DNA of 11,457 nucleotides from NCBI GenBank assembly GCA_947074245.1, contig CAMTOW010000026.1, forward strand, positions 1-11,457, read 5' to 3'. This DNA comes from an uncultured Bacteroidales bacterium (GTDB lineage Bacteria; Bacteroidota; Bacteroidia; Bacteroidales; JAUNSR01). Under the pieces are notes generated by a model, which was not told the DNA's origin, made no database searches, and saw nothing but the letters and a program-made list of their open reading frames with translations. Within the stretch, counting starts at the first letter, position 1. Each line of letters opens with the position of its first letter. A program made the position numbers and the translations under genes. Of this stretch, positions 1-7,139 are shown in pieces.

Positions 1-496
1 TCTGCGCCTTTTTCGCGCCCGTGCGACGCTCACATCGGAATTTGAGCGGATCGTGGAGATCGATCGCCGACGAATGGCCGCGCGCAATCAGACAGGCATC
101 GTGCCGAAACAGGGCATACGCATCTTCCCTCGTCGGATAGCGGTGATAAATTGGCGCAATCAGTTTATAGTTCCATTCGAATATCCCGTTTTCATGTAGT
201 TAAGCGATAGCAGCTTCGAAAAGCTCCCTCACGTCTGCTATTGTCGCAGAAGGGGAAAGGATAAAACCGCCATAGGTGAGTCCCTGGTGAGAGTGATAGA
301 CATTCTGCCGTACATTTCCAGGCAATAACGCACAAGGAACGGACTTATCGGTATAAAAAAGCAGGGAATGGTCGGCGAAACGATCGGAATGATAATCCAT
401 ATAGGAGCGGTTGAAGAGGAATGTCCCGTTTCGGGAATTCTCGACCAATTCATTCCATTCGTTGATCAGGGAGGCATCATAACGAACGATCCGCAT
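1..496 (-). pseudogene. GNAT/FemAB-like acyltransferase, interrupted by an in-frame TAA, 3' end beyond window
   Basis: The frame starts at the ATG at 496 (MRIVRY...) and reads 98 residues to a TAA at 200-202. Reading on in the same frame from 199 to 1 gives 66 open codons (LHENGIFEWNYK..., YHRYPTREDAYALFRHDA, SSAIDL). Both halves resemble one family: the GNAT/FemAB-like proteins found next to nucleotide-sugar genes in Bacteroidales. Typical N-terminal blocks are NGTFLFNRSYMDYHSDRF at about residues 25-42 and SHQGLTYGGFIL just before residue 85. The stop replaces what is probably a Tyr codon (AIA-stop-LHENG). There is no in-frame Met after the stop, so simple reinitiation is unlikely. The start overlaps the preceding ketoisomerase gene by 20 bp, suggesting coupling. 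The expected role, by family and context only, is acylation of an amino sugar or a related precursor. A sequencing error at the stop codon is the main alternative. Confidence 0.75.
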
Positions 497-911
497 ATTT
501 GAAGTCTTTAAATTCGTGGTAATCGCGGATATAGTCCGCTTCGTCATATTTGTGAGAGGCCAGCACCATACAGATGGCACCGCCGGAGAAATTGATGAGT
601 TCGCGCCAGATGCCCGGAACAATAAGAAGCGCCTTATCGGGACGATCGAGACGAATGACACGACGGTCTGCACCATCGTCAATCACAATATCGAAACTTC
701 CGCTGGCGGCAACGATATACTGATACAACCGGCGATGAGCATGGCCACCCCGTTCGGCCCCAGCCGGAACATCGTAGAGGTAGTAGACCCGACGAATGTC
801 AAAAGGAATTTCATTGCCGTTATTGAGTGAAGTCAGGTTTCCCGCCCGATTGTGCACACGGGGAAGCTGATTGACGGTACAATCGTCGACCGTAGAAGTA
901 AGGCTTCTCAT
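477..911 (-). CDS. FdtA/WxcM-type sugar 3,4-ketoisomerase (cupin), canonical HAH copy
   Basis: This 144-residue protein is a single cupin domain of the FdtA/QdtA/WxcM-like family, whose characterised members isomerise dTDP-4-keto-6-deoxyglucose to the 3-keto sugar ahead of amination. The recognisable core is RRVYYLYDVPAG at residues 40-51, the RGGHAHR block at 54-60 with both conserved histidines (His57 and His59), SGSFDIVIDDG after it, and a C-terminal NFSGGAICMVLAS...DEADYIRDYHEF. Length is normal for the family. The ATG at 911 overlaps the stop of the upstream paralogue as ATGA, and the gene's 3' end overlaps the acyltransferase start by 20 bp. The pairing with an acyltransferase suggests synthesis of an N-acylated 3-amino-3,6-dideoxysugar for surface glycans. 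The aminotransferase that would be expected is not in the window. Family assignment is firm, the exact substrate is inferred. Confidence 0.85.
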   Translation of the reverse strand: MRSLTSTVDDCTVNQLPRVHNRAGNLTSLNNGNEIPFDIRRVYYLYDVPAGAERGGHAHRRLYQYIVAASGSFDIVIDDGADRRVIRLDRPDKALLIVPGIWRELINFSGGAICMVLASHKYDEADYIRDYHEFKDFKYADRSL

Positions 912-1315
912 TTTTTCAAATTCAGATATTCGTTGAAATCGCGTATGTAGTCCGCTTCGTCGAAGGAGGTGGAACTAAGAACCATACAAAGCGAATTGGT
1001 AGAAAAGTTATCGAGCGTACGCCAAGTCATGCGAGGTACGAAGATCCCTTTGTAGGATCGGTTGAGATGGAAACGTGACTCTTTGGTCCCATCGTGAAGA
1101 ACCACATCGAAACTTCCGGAAATGGCAACGATAAATTCATCCTGATCCCGGAAAGCATGAGATCCGCGGATCTCTCCACCCGGAACATCATAGATCCAAT
1201 AAACACGTCGTATTTCGAAAGGAATATGAGCTTCGCTTTCTATAAAAGAGAGATTTCCCCGATCATCGGGAATGCGAGGCAGCTGAATGAGACGAATTTC
1301 GTTGTTATTTTCCAT
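908..1315 (-). CDS. FdtA/WxcM-type ketoisomerase paralogue with HAF in place of HAH
   Basis: This second cupin of the FdtA/WxcM-like family has 135 residues from the ATG at 1315. The longest frame begins at a TTG at 1339, but that would overlap the end of the upstream EnvC-like gene and adds residues (PNKSSLS) that do not look like family sequence, so I prefer 1315. The core matches the downstream copy: RRVYWIYDVPGGEIRG, SGSFDVVLHDG, NFSTNSLCMVLSS, FDEADYIRDFNEY. Identity between the two looks a little under half by eye. The main difference is at the active-site block: RGSHAFR (His53 kept, Phe55 where the second His is expected, numbered from this start). The protein may be an altered-specificity isomerase or a partner subunit of the neighbouring HAH copy. 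It lies 13 bp after the EnvC-like gene and ends in an ATGA overlap. Confidence 0.82.
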   Translation of the reverse strand: MENNNEIRLIQLPRIPDDRGNLSFIESEAHIPFEIRRVYWIYDVPGGEIRGSHAFRDQDEFIVAISGSFDVVLHDGTKESRFHLNRSYKGIFVPRMTWRTLDNFSTNSLCMVLSSTSFDEADYIRDFNEYLNLKK

Positions 1316-1328
1316 GGAGAGCGAGCTT

Positions 1329-2552
1329 TTATTTGGCAAGCCAATGTTCGGGGTTCAATTTGGTCGTTTCTTTCCAGATCTGGAATTGCATCTTGGTCAG
1401 ATTACCCTCTTCGGTATCGGTATAAATCTTACCGATCGACTGACGGGTTTTCACCTGATCGCCCGATTTGACATACACTTCGCTCAGGTTGGAATAAACC
1501 GTGAGGTAATTACCGTGACGGATGATGACCGACGTATTATAGCCCGGAGGCATGAACACCATGGAAACGACACCATCAAATACGGCGCGCGCTTCGGCAC
1601 CCGGTTTCGCCTGCAGATCGATTCCACTATTATTGGTCGTAACGTATTTCAGCTGAGCATGCTGTTGCTGGCCGAAACGACCGACAATCATATAACTTCC
1701 GTTGACCGGAGAAGGGAGTTTCCCCTTATTCTTCTCAAAACTACCGGAGAGAGCCGTTTCGGTTTTATCCATGGCATATCCTCCTTTTACGGCAGCCTTC
1801 GTATCTTTTTTGGCAGCAGCCTTACGAGCTTCCTCTTCGATGATCTTCTGGATCTGACGATCGAGGTCGTTGGCCTGTTTCTGCTGTTTCTTAAGTTCTT
1901 CTTGAAGCGTCTTCTGTTTTTTCTGAAGGTCTTTTACAATTACCTGCTGATCGGCTTCCTTGCGACGAAGCGCATTGGTCTCCTCATGCCGTTCGGTGAG
2001 CAAGCTTCTCTTATCGTGCTTGCGGGATTCGAGAAGAGCCAATTTTCCGTCGAGCTCGGTTTGTTTATCGGATATTTGTCGCGCCTGATCTTTGCGCCAA
2101 CGGGAGTATTCGTGGAGATAACGTAAACGACGATAAGACTGAGGCACACTTTCGGCCGAAAGGATAAAAGTCAACTCGTCGACACCATTTCGCTTATTAT
2201 ACATGCTGCGTATCGCCTTTCCGTATTTATCCTTCTTGACTTCAAGATCTTTCTGTAAAATCCGGATTTCGTTGTTGGTCAGATTCTGTTCTTTTTCGAT
2301 TTCGGATATCTCTTGATTGAGGGTACCGATCAATTTGCGACGCGTCTTGATCTCCTGACCGAGCACGTTTAGCTGATTGAGCGAGCTCATGGTAGATTTC
2401 TTGGTATCGCTCAACATCCGGTTGGTCTCTTCGATCATTTCCCGGGTGTTGCGTTTGAGCCGTTCCAGTTCGCTCATCTTCTTCGAAGACTGCGCTACGG
2501 CAACGGCAAGCATCAGAAAGCATCCTGCAATGAATAGAAATCTTTTTTTCAT
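1329..2552 (-). CDS. EnvC-like murein hydrolase activator: coiled coil plus degenerate LytM/M23 domain
   Basis: This 407-residue secreted protein begins with a signal peptide (MKKR, hydrophobic 5-19, likely cleavage after Ala20). Charged coiled-coil sequence follows from about 22 to 115 and 150 to 250, then an Ala/Lys-rich linker and a C-terminal LytM-type domain from about 285 to 407. The metal site is not intact: Asn308 stands where the HxxxD histidine belongs (Asp312 is kept), Asn355 is in YSNL where active enzymes have YxHL, and Gln389-Phe-Gln391 replaces HxH. His346 in the RHGN turn remains. This is the pattern of EnvC, which does not cut peptidoglycan but activates N-acetylmuramoyl-L-alanine amidases at division, so a periplasmic amidase-activating role is the best inference. 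Its ATG overlaps the end of the DUF4292 gene as ATGA. The family is often annotated as peptidase M23, which would mislead here. Confidence 0.88.
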   Translation of the reverse strand: MKKRFLFIAGCFLMLAVAVAQSSKKMSELERLKRNTREMIEETNRMLSDTKKSTMSSLNQLNVLGQEIKTRRKLIGTLNQEISEIEKEQNLTNNEIRILQKDLEVKKDKYGKAIRSMYNKRNGVDELTFILSAESVPQSYRRLRYLHEYSRWRKDQARQISDKQTELDGKLALLESRKHDKRSLLTERHEETNALRRKEADQQVIVKDLQKKQKTLQEELKKQQKQANDLDRQIQKIIEEEARKAAAKKDTKAAVKGGYAMDKTETALSGSFEKNKGKLPSPVNGSYMIVGRFGQQQHAQLKYVTTNNSGIDLQAKPGAEARAVFDGVVSMVFMPPGYNTSVIIRHGNYLTVYSNLSEVYVKSGDQVKTRQSIGKIYTDTEEGNLTKMQFQIWKETTKLNPEHWLAK

Positions 2553-3379
2553 TTGATCAGTCCCATAATAAGATCCTCCAGTCCGATACGAGAGTAGGAC
2601 GAAGGAACCGAGAATTGCATATTCAGAGATTTATTAATTTCGATTTTAGAATAAACGAACTCCGCACGAATCATATTCTTCGACGAAGCGTATTCGAGTT
2701 TGCTGTCTTTCGGGAACGAAACACCGCCCGTAGGAGAAAACTGACTGTAGGACCATGTAACCGATTGCGTATTGCGCGGGTCGGAAACACGAGTCTGAGA
2801 AAGACGATCGTCGGTATCGATGAAGAAGTTGAGGTTGAACAAATCCTGATCTTTAAGACGAGCAACCAGAAGACCATCGCTCTCGGTGCGCCAAGAAAAA
2901 CCCGTGAAATCGGAAGAAACCAGATTCTCTTTTCCAGGCATAAACATGGAGTTCATAAAAAGCGCCTGCAAAGTGGAGAAATTCACCGTTACGGGCAGTT
3001 TTTCGCGATATGCAACAATCGATTCGGCAACATATCTCTTGTTGATTCGATCGAGCATACGAACGCTATCGTTGGTGAGTTCGACGCGGAACACTTCGAT
3101 CCCCAAAAGCGGTTGAACGGATATCTGCAACCGTTCGTCACGGATGATGCGGATCGTGCCATTGACACTGACCGGTTTTTTGCCCGCATCCAGGGTCATA
3201 TTCACTTTGGCCTGAAACGTATTGAACGGAAGCGTATTATCGAGCTGAGCATCGAAACGAGCCTGCTCGTTGATCCGGCTTATCTCTTTGGAGGGAGAAA
3301 TCTCTTTCTGTTTCTTACATGATGAAAATCCGGCAAGAAGAGTCAATCCCAAAATCGGTAGGATGTATTTACGATTCAT
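2549..3379 (-). CDS. DUF4292 family lipoprotein
   Basis: This 276-residue protein has a lipoprotein signal peptide (MNRK, hydrophobic core, then AGFSSC with the lipidated cysteine at 21), followed by lysines rather than an Asp. The mature part starts with a polar stretch (about 22-45), then alternates short beta-like segments such as FQAKVNMTLDAGKK, GTIRIIRDERLQISVQPLLG and VRMLDRINKRYV. This layout is what I know from the DUF4292 family of Bacteroidota. By recollection, that family is predicted to share the LolA/LolB-type half-barrel fold; the repeated strand pattern and the motif PLLGIEVFRVELTNDSV agree with it. It sits between a TPR lipoprotein and an EnvC-like protein with ATGA overlaps at both ends, so it acts in the envelope, probably anchored at the outer membrane facing the periplasm. 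A role in lipoprotein insertion is inference only. Confidence 0.85.
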   Translation of the reverse strand: MNRKYILPILGLTLLAGFSSCKKQKEISPSKEISRINEQARFDAQLDNTLPFNTFQAKVNMTLDAGKKPVSVNGTIRIIRDERLQISVQPLLGIEVFRVELTNDSVRMLDRINKRYVAESIVAYREKLPVTVNFSTLQALFMNSMFMPGKENLVSSDFTGFSWRTESDGLLVARLKDQDLFNLNFFIDTDDRLSQTRVSDPRNTQSVTWSYSQFSPTGGVSFPKDSKLEYASSKNMIRAEFVYSKIEINKSLNMQFSVPSSYSRIGLEDLIMGLIK

Positions 3380-5112
3380 TCGGCTATGTATGTTTTTGTT
3401 TCGATCTTACGAGGAAGCATTTTAGACTCGCTTCCCAATTCGAGCGCTTTTTCCCATTGTTTCAAGGCCTCTTCGACCTGACCATCCATAAAAAGGATAT
3501 CACCATAATGCTCCAAAATCTCCGGGCTCTTATCGCCCCCATTGTTGATCGCACTCTGGATGTAGAAACGAGCCAGCATGTAGTTGCCCTGTTGGAAATA
3601 AACCCAAGCATAGGTATCGAGATAGGTGGAATTGTTCGGTTCGAGTTTGACCGCCATTCCGCTCATCCGTTCGGCTTTGGAAAGATCGGATTTATCCAAC
3701 GAAAGGAAGTAACTGTAGTTATTGAGAACACCAATGTTTTTCTCATTGTATTTGAGCGCCTCATCATAAGCTTCATACGCTTTGACGTTGTCGTTCATTT
3801 TATGATAAACGTCGCCAACCTGCCCCCAAAGATCGGAGATCATCTGAACATTACGCTGATCGATCCGCTGGAGCGCTTCCAGATAGGTTTCGAGCGCCTG
3901 TTGCGGCTCTTCCGCCATGGAGTGTCCTACCCCTTTATACAGATAGAATTCCGGTTGATCCGGAAAATACAAAAGCGCACTCCGGGTGACATCGACAACA
4001 TCCTTCCAATTCTCTTTTTTCATCGCAACGCCCAGCAACTGCATCCACAGGCGCTTCTCGTTGGGATTGAGATCGACCGCATAGCCAAGCTGTTCGCGCG
4101 CCTCATCGAATCGCTCCACGGCAAGAAGAAATTCGGCATAAAGGCCGTGAACTTCGCTTACCTGAGGGTGCTGATCGAGAATGGTCGTAAACAATGAATC
4201 GGCATCGGCAACCGATTCTTTCTTCTGAAGAATGGTTGTCAGATAACCGGTTAGGATATCGATCTTCGTTTCCACATCCAATTTTTCATTGACCAACGCG
4301 TTGCGCACCAATTCGTTGGAAGCGGCTATATCGCCGATGCTGTTGTAGTAGTTGGCTCTCGAAACAAGCAAATACACATTATCCGGCTCTACTTCGGCAG
4401 CCTGATCATAAGCAACGCGAGCTTCGGGCAACATCCCCGCATTGAGGTAAAGGTCGCCCAAAAGGATTTGATACTGAAAATTGTTGGGATAAGCAGCTAT
4501 GAGTTTACGAATCTCGGCAAAAGCATTGTCGGGTTCGTTGAGCAACATATACAACCGATGTTTTTCGAGCGTAATGGGTTCCATCACTCCCATATTTTCT
4601 TCGAGTTTGTTGAGCGCACCAATGGCTTCGACAGGACGGTTGAGTTGAGTAAATACATCCGCCATCGAGTAATGAATTTCAGGCTTTTCGGGATAGTGCA
4701 AACTCAGGTTCTGATAAACATCAATGGCTTTCTCGCTCATGTTGAGATTGTGAAGGAGATGAGCCTCCATCATTCCGTACCAATAGTTGTCGGGATCGAC
4801 ACGAGACGCACCCTGCAAGTATTCGAGCGCCAGATTGGGGCGACCGAGACGCAGGTAGTAATTGGCCAGCTCATAACGCACGGGAGCACTTGCGGTATCG
4901 ACCGAAACGGCTTTGCGCAAGAGATCGAACGCAGCATCATTCTTACCCTGATGCTTCATGCGATTGGCTTCGAGAAAATAGTAATTGAACTTACGCCGTT
5001 CGGCTGAAGAAAGATGATCTTCGCCCGCTAGACGCGTTATTTTTGAGGAAGAGGCACATGCTGTAAGCAATAGCCCTGCCATAATGATCTTAATCCATCT
5101 GAGACACTTCAT
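3376..5112 (-). CDS. Large TPR-repeat lipoprotein
   Basis: The protein has 578 residues from the ATG at 5112. The longest frame starts at a TTG at 5145, but the inner ATG gives a normal lipoprotein signal (MKCLRWIK, hydrophobic 9-16, LLLTAC with Cys19), so I chose it. After a short linker, nearly the whole protein is helical tetratricopeptide repeats, about fourteen by eye. Examples are the repeat ending FDLLRKAVSVD, PVRYELANYYLRLGRPNLAL, FQYQILLGDLYLNAGMLPEA, and the last ones YLDTYAWVYFQQGNYMLARF and LEHYGDILFMDGQVEEAL. TPR arrays bind other proteins, and the lipid anchor places this one in the periplasm on a membrane. It starts 59 bp after dut ends and overlaps the DUF4292 gene by ATGA. 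It may act as a scaffold for the DUF4292 and EnvC-like proteins encoded next to it; that is inferred from position only. Confidence 0.87.
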   Translation of the reverse strand: MKCLRWIKIIMAGLLLTACASSSKITRLAGEDHLSSAERRKFNYYFLEANRMKHQGKNDAAFDLLRKAVSVDTASAPVRYELANYYLRLGRPNLALEYLQGASRVDPDNYWYGMMEAHLLHNLNMSEKAIDVYQNLSLHYPEKPEIHYSMADVFTQLNRPVEAIGALNKLEENMGVMEPITLEKHRLYMLLNEPDNAFAEIRKLIAAYPNNFQYQILLGDLYLNAGMLPEARVAYDQAAEVEPDNVYLLVSRANYYNSIGDIAASNELVRNALVNEKLDVETKIDILTGYLTTILQKKESVADADSLFTTILDQHPQVSEVHGLYAEFLLAVERFDEAREQLGYAVDLNPNEKRLWMQLLGVAMKKENWKDVVDVTRSALLYFPDQPEFYLYKGVGHSMAEEPQQALETYLEALQRIDQRNVQMISDLWGQVGDVYHKMNDNVKAYEAYDEALKYNEKNIGVLNNYSYFLSLDKSDLSKAERMSGMAVKLEPNNSTYLDTYAWVYFQQGNYMLARFYIQSAINNGGDKSPEILEHYGDILFMDGQVEEALKQWEKALELGSESKMLPRKIETKTYIAE

Positions 5113-5171
5113 CCTGAAAATCTGATTTAAGCGGTAGATACGCAAACGACCCGATGAGGGGAATGCGAAGA

Positions 5172-5603
5172 TTATTTGCCCGTATGTCCGAAACCGCCGG
5201 CACCGCGTTGAGAATCCTCAAGCGAGTCGGTCTGCTGCCAACTTACGCGTGTATAAGGAGCCACGACCATCTGACAGATCCGTTCACCATCGTTGATCGT
5301 AAAATCTTCGTCGGAAAGATTGATCAGGATCACCTTGATTTCGCCACGGTAATCGGCATCGATCGTGCCGGGTGTATTTACAAGAGAGATACCGTGTTTG
5401 ATCGCCAATCCGCTACGGGGACGAATCTGCGCCTCATACCCTTCGGGTAACTCAATAAACAAACCGGTAGGGACAAGGGTTCTCTGAAGCGGTTTGAGCG
5501 TGATCGGTTCAGACAGGTTGGCACGTAGGTCCATTCCCGCAGACATAGCGGTAGCATAGGCAGGAAGCGGATGATTCGACTGATTGACAATCTTTACATT
5601 CAT
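5172..5603 (-). CDS. dut: dUTP diphosphatase (dUTPase)
   Basis: This 143-residue trimeric-type dUTPase hydrolyses dUTP to dUMP and pyrophosphate, keeping uracil out of DNA and supplying dUMP for thymidylate synthesis. All five family motifs are present and in order: AGMDLRA (22-28), PRSGLA (62-67), GTIDADYRG (79-87, with the uracil-contacting and water-activating Asp82), GERICQMV (106-113) and the flexible C-terminal arm RGAGGFGHTG (133-142). In the last motif His replaces the Ser common in other phyla. Length is standard. It is the first gene of the minus-strand cluster and is divergent from dgt across 146 bp. Confidence 0.97.
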   Translation of the reverse strand: MNVKIVNQSNHPLPAYATAMSAGMDLRANLSEPITLKPLQRTLVPTGLFIELPEGYEAQIRPRSGLAIKHGISLVNTPGTIDADYRGEIKVILINLSDEDFTINDGERICQMVVAPYTRVSWQQTDSLEDSQRGAGGFGHTGK

Positions 5604-5639
5604 AAGCTGATTCTTAAAAAAAATGATTCATTTATCTTG

Positions 5640-5647
5640 CGAAAATA
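5640..5647 (-). promoter_or_regulatory. Possible -7 box for dut (near match)
   Basis: Read on the minus strand the bases are TATTTTCG, one mismatch from the Bacteroidota -7 consensus TAnnTTTG, about 36 bases before the dut ATG. I see no TTTG at the expected -33 distance. The region is A/T rich (a run of eight A on the plus strand at 5616-5623), so a chance match is quite possible. Confidence 0.25.
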
Positions 5648-5710
5648 GCGAAATCCCCCGAATGGCTGCTTAACTTTCGCCAATTAATCAGAGATATATG
5701 CCTTTTTCAT

Positions 5711-5718
5711 TACATTTG
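5711..5718 (+). promoter_or_regulatory. Probable -7 box for dgt
   Basis: TACATTTG matches the Bacteroidota sigma-ABfr -7 consensus TAnnTTTG exactly. A start about seven bases later would give a leader of about 25 bases to the dgt ATG at 5750, and would include the full N-terminus rather than the inner ATG at 5798. The -33 region (around 5685-5691) has no TTTG, only an A/T-rich CAATTAAT. Confidence 0.5.
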
Positions 5719-5749
5719 TTATAGCAACATTAGGATTCACGTAAAAGCG

Positions 5750-7126
5750 ATGAACACAGACCAAACCCATAACAACCCGCAACCATCATCCCAACGGATG
5801 AATTGGGGTAAACTCTTATCCTCGAAACGTTTCGGTCAGGAAAAGTATCATGACGAACGTAAACATTCCCGTACAGACTTCCAACGCGATTACGATCGAT
5901 TGATCTTCTCATCGCCTTTCCGACGATTACAAAACAAGACACAGGTATTTCCTCTTCCCGGAAGCGTATTCGTACACAACCGACTGACCCATAGCCTTGA
6001 AGTTGCCTGCGTAGGGCGCTCGCTCGCCAATATGGTAGCCAATGAACTATCGGAACGATACGCCAATGAGCCCTGGTTGCCCCAATTGCAAGAGATCGGG
6101 GCGGTAGTGGCCGCGGCTTGCCTTGCGCATGATCTGGGAAATCCCCCATTCGGACATTCGGGCGAGAAAGCGATCGCCACTTACTTCTCGGAAGGGAAAG
6201 GGCAATCCCTTCAAGCGGAACTATCGGAACAGGAATGGGCCGACATGACCCATTTCGAAGGAAACGCGAATGCATTCCGACTTCTGACGCATCAGTTCAA
6301 CGGTCGCAGAGAGGGCGGTTTCGCACTGACCTATACCACTTTGGCTTCTATCGTAAAATATCCCTTCGATTCGCTTCAGGCCGGGACGAAACCTAAATTC
6401 GGATACTTCTCTTCGGAAGAAGATTCGTTTCATCGCATCGCCGACGATTTGGGGATGCTGCCTCTGAACAACGAGAAAACACGTTTCGCCCGCCATCCGC
6501 TCGTTTTTTTGGTGGAAGCGGCAGACGACATCTGTTATCAGATCATGGATATCGAAGACGCCCATAAACTAAAACTGCTGACCACGGAGGAAACACAGGA
6601 ATTATTCTTCAACTATTTTCCGGAAGAACAGATCGAAAGAATGAAAAAGACATTTGAGATCGTAACCGATGTAAACGAACAGATCGCCTATCTGCGATCG
6701 TGCGTTATCGGGAAACTGGTGGAAGAGTGTGTCCGCGTCTTTGTGGAACATGAAGATGAACTGTTAACCGGTCGGTTCAACAAGCCACTCATCGATTTTA
6801 TCCGTGAAACGCCGCAGAAAGCATATCAAGCCTGTACCAAGAAAGCATGGGAGAAGCTTTATCGCTCGTCGGACGTAGTGGATATCGAACTTGCCGGACA
6901 TCAGATCATCTCCGTCTTGTTGGAGAAACTGATTTTCGCAGTAGAGAATCCGGACAAATCGTATGCGAGGTTGCTTGCAGACCGGATTCCGAAACAGTAT
7001 GAAATAAAATCAGAAAAGAAATATGAACGAATCATGGCCGTACTGGATTATATATCCGGGATGACCGACGTGTATGCTCTTGATCTGTATCGTAAAATCT
7101 ACGGGATGAGTCTTCCATCCCTTTAA
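5750..7126 (+). CDS. dgt: Deoxyguanosinetriphosphate triphosphohydrolase (dGTPase), HD superfamily
   Basis: This 458-residue HD-domain protein is of the Dgt type, which releases tripolyphosphate from dGTP (and in some members other dNTPs) and so adjusts the dNTP pool. Near the N-terminus is the family block FSSPFRRLQNKTQVFPL (about 53-69), then NRLTHSLEV with metal-ligand His81, AHDLGNPPFGHSGE with the His127-Asp128 pair, HFEGNANAFRLL at 168-179, and a late acidic pair Asp259-Asp260 (VEAADD) providing the last metal ligand. The C-terminal part is helical and family-typical, ending at a TAA. Length is normal. The first 16 residues (NTDQTHNNPQPSSQR) are low-complexity and may be an extension; an ATG at residue 17 is the alternative start. 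It is divergent from dut and 13 bp upstream of the TPM gene, with which it is probably co-transcribed. Confidence 0.95.
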   Translation: MNTDQTHNNPQPSSQRMNWGKLLSSKRFGQEKYHDERKHSRTDFQRDYDRLIFSSPFRRLQNKTQVFPLPGSVFVHNRLTHSLEVACVGRSLANMVANELSERYANEPWLPQLQEIGAVVAAACLAHDLGNPPFGHSGEKAIATYFSEGKGQSLQAELSEQEWADMTHFEGNANAFRLLTHQFNGRREGGFALTYTTLASIVKYPFDSLQAGTKPKFGYFSSEEDSFHRIADDLGMLPLNNEKTRFARHPLVFLVEAADDICYQIMDIEDAHKLKLLTTEETQELFFNYFPEEQIERMKKTFEIVTDVNEQIAYLRSCVIGKLVEECVRVFVEHEDELLTGRFNKPLIDFIRETPQKAYQACTKKAWEKLYRSSDVVDIELAGHQIISVLLEKLIFAVENPDKSYARLLADRIPKQYEIKSEKKYERIMAVLDYISGMTDVYALDLYRKIYGMSLPSL

Positions 7127-7139
7127 AACCGGAAAAAGT

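Noticed and set aside
200..202. Stop-codon readthrough or recoding at the TAA of the acyltransferase
   Set aside because: UAA is not used for known bacterial recoding of this kind, and nothing nearby looks like a recoding signal. A mutation or sequence error is simpler.
1287..2126. Open frame of 279 codons on the plus strand, antisense to the EnvC-like gene
   Set aside because: It is a mirror of the coiled-coil gene (rich in F and L opposite E and K codons) and crosses a gene junction. Its hydrophobic runs are an artefact of this.
2615..3322. Open frame of 235 codons on the plus strand, antisense to the DUF4292 gene
   Set aside because: No recognisable features; the opposite strand has a lipoprotein signal and ATGA overlaps at both ends.
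3319..4197. Open frame of 292 codons on the plus strand, antisense to the TPR gene
   Set aside because: The minus-strand TPR reading is a clear repeat protein with a lipobox. The plus-strand translation shows no domain or signal, and arises because the TPR gene seldom uses codons whose complement is a stop.
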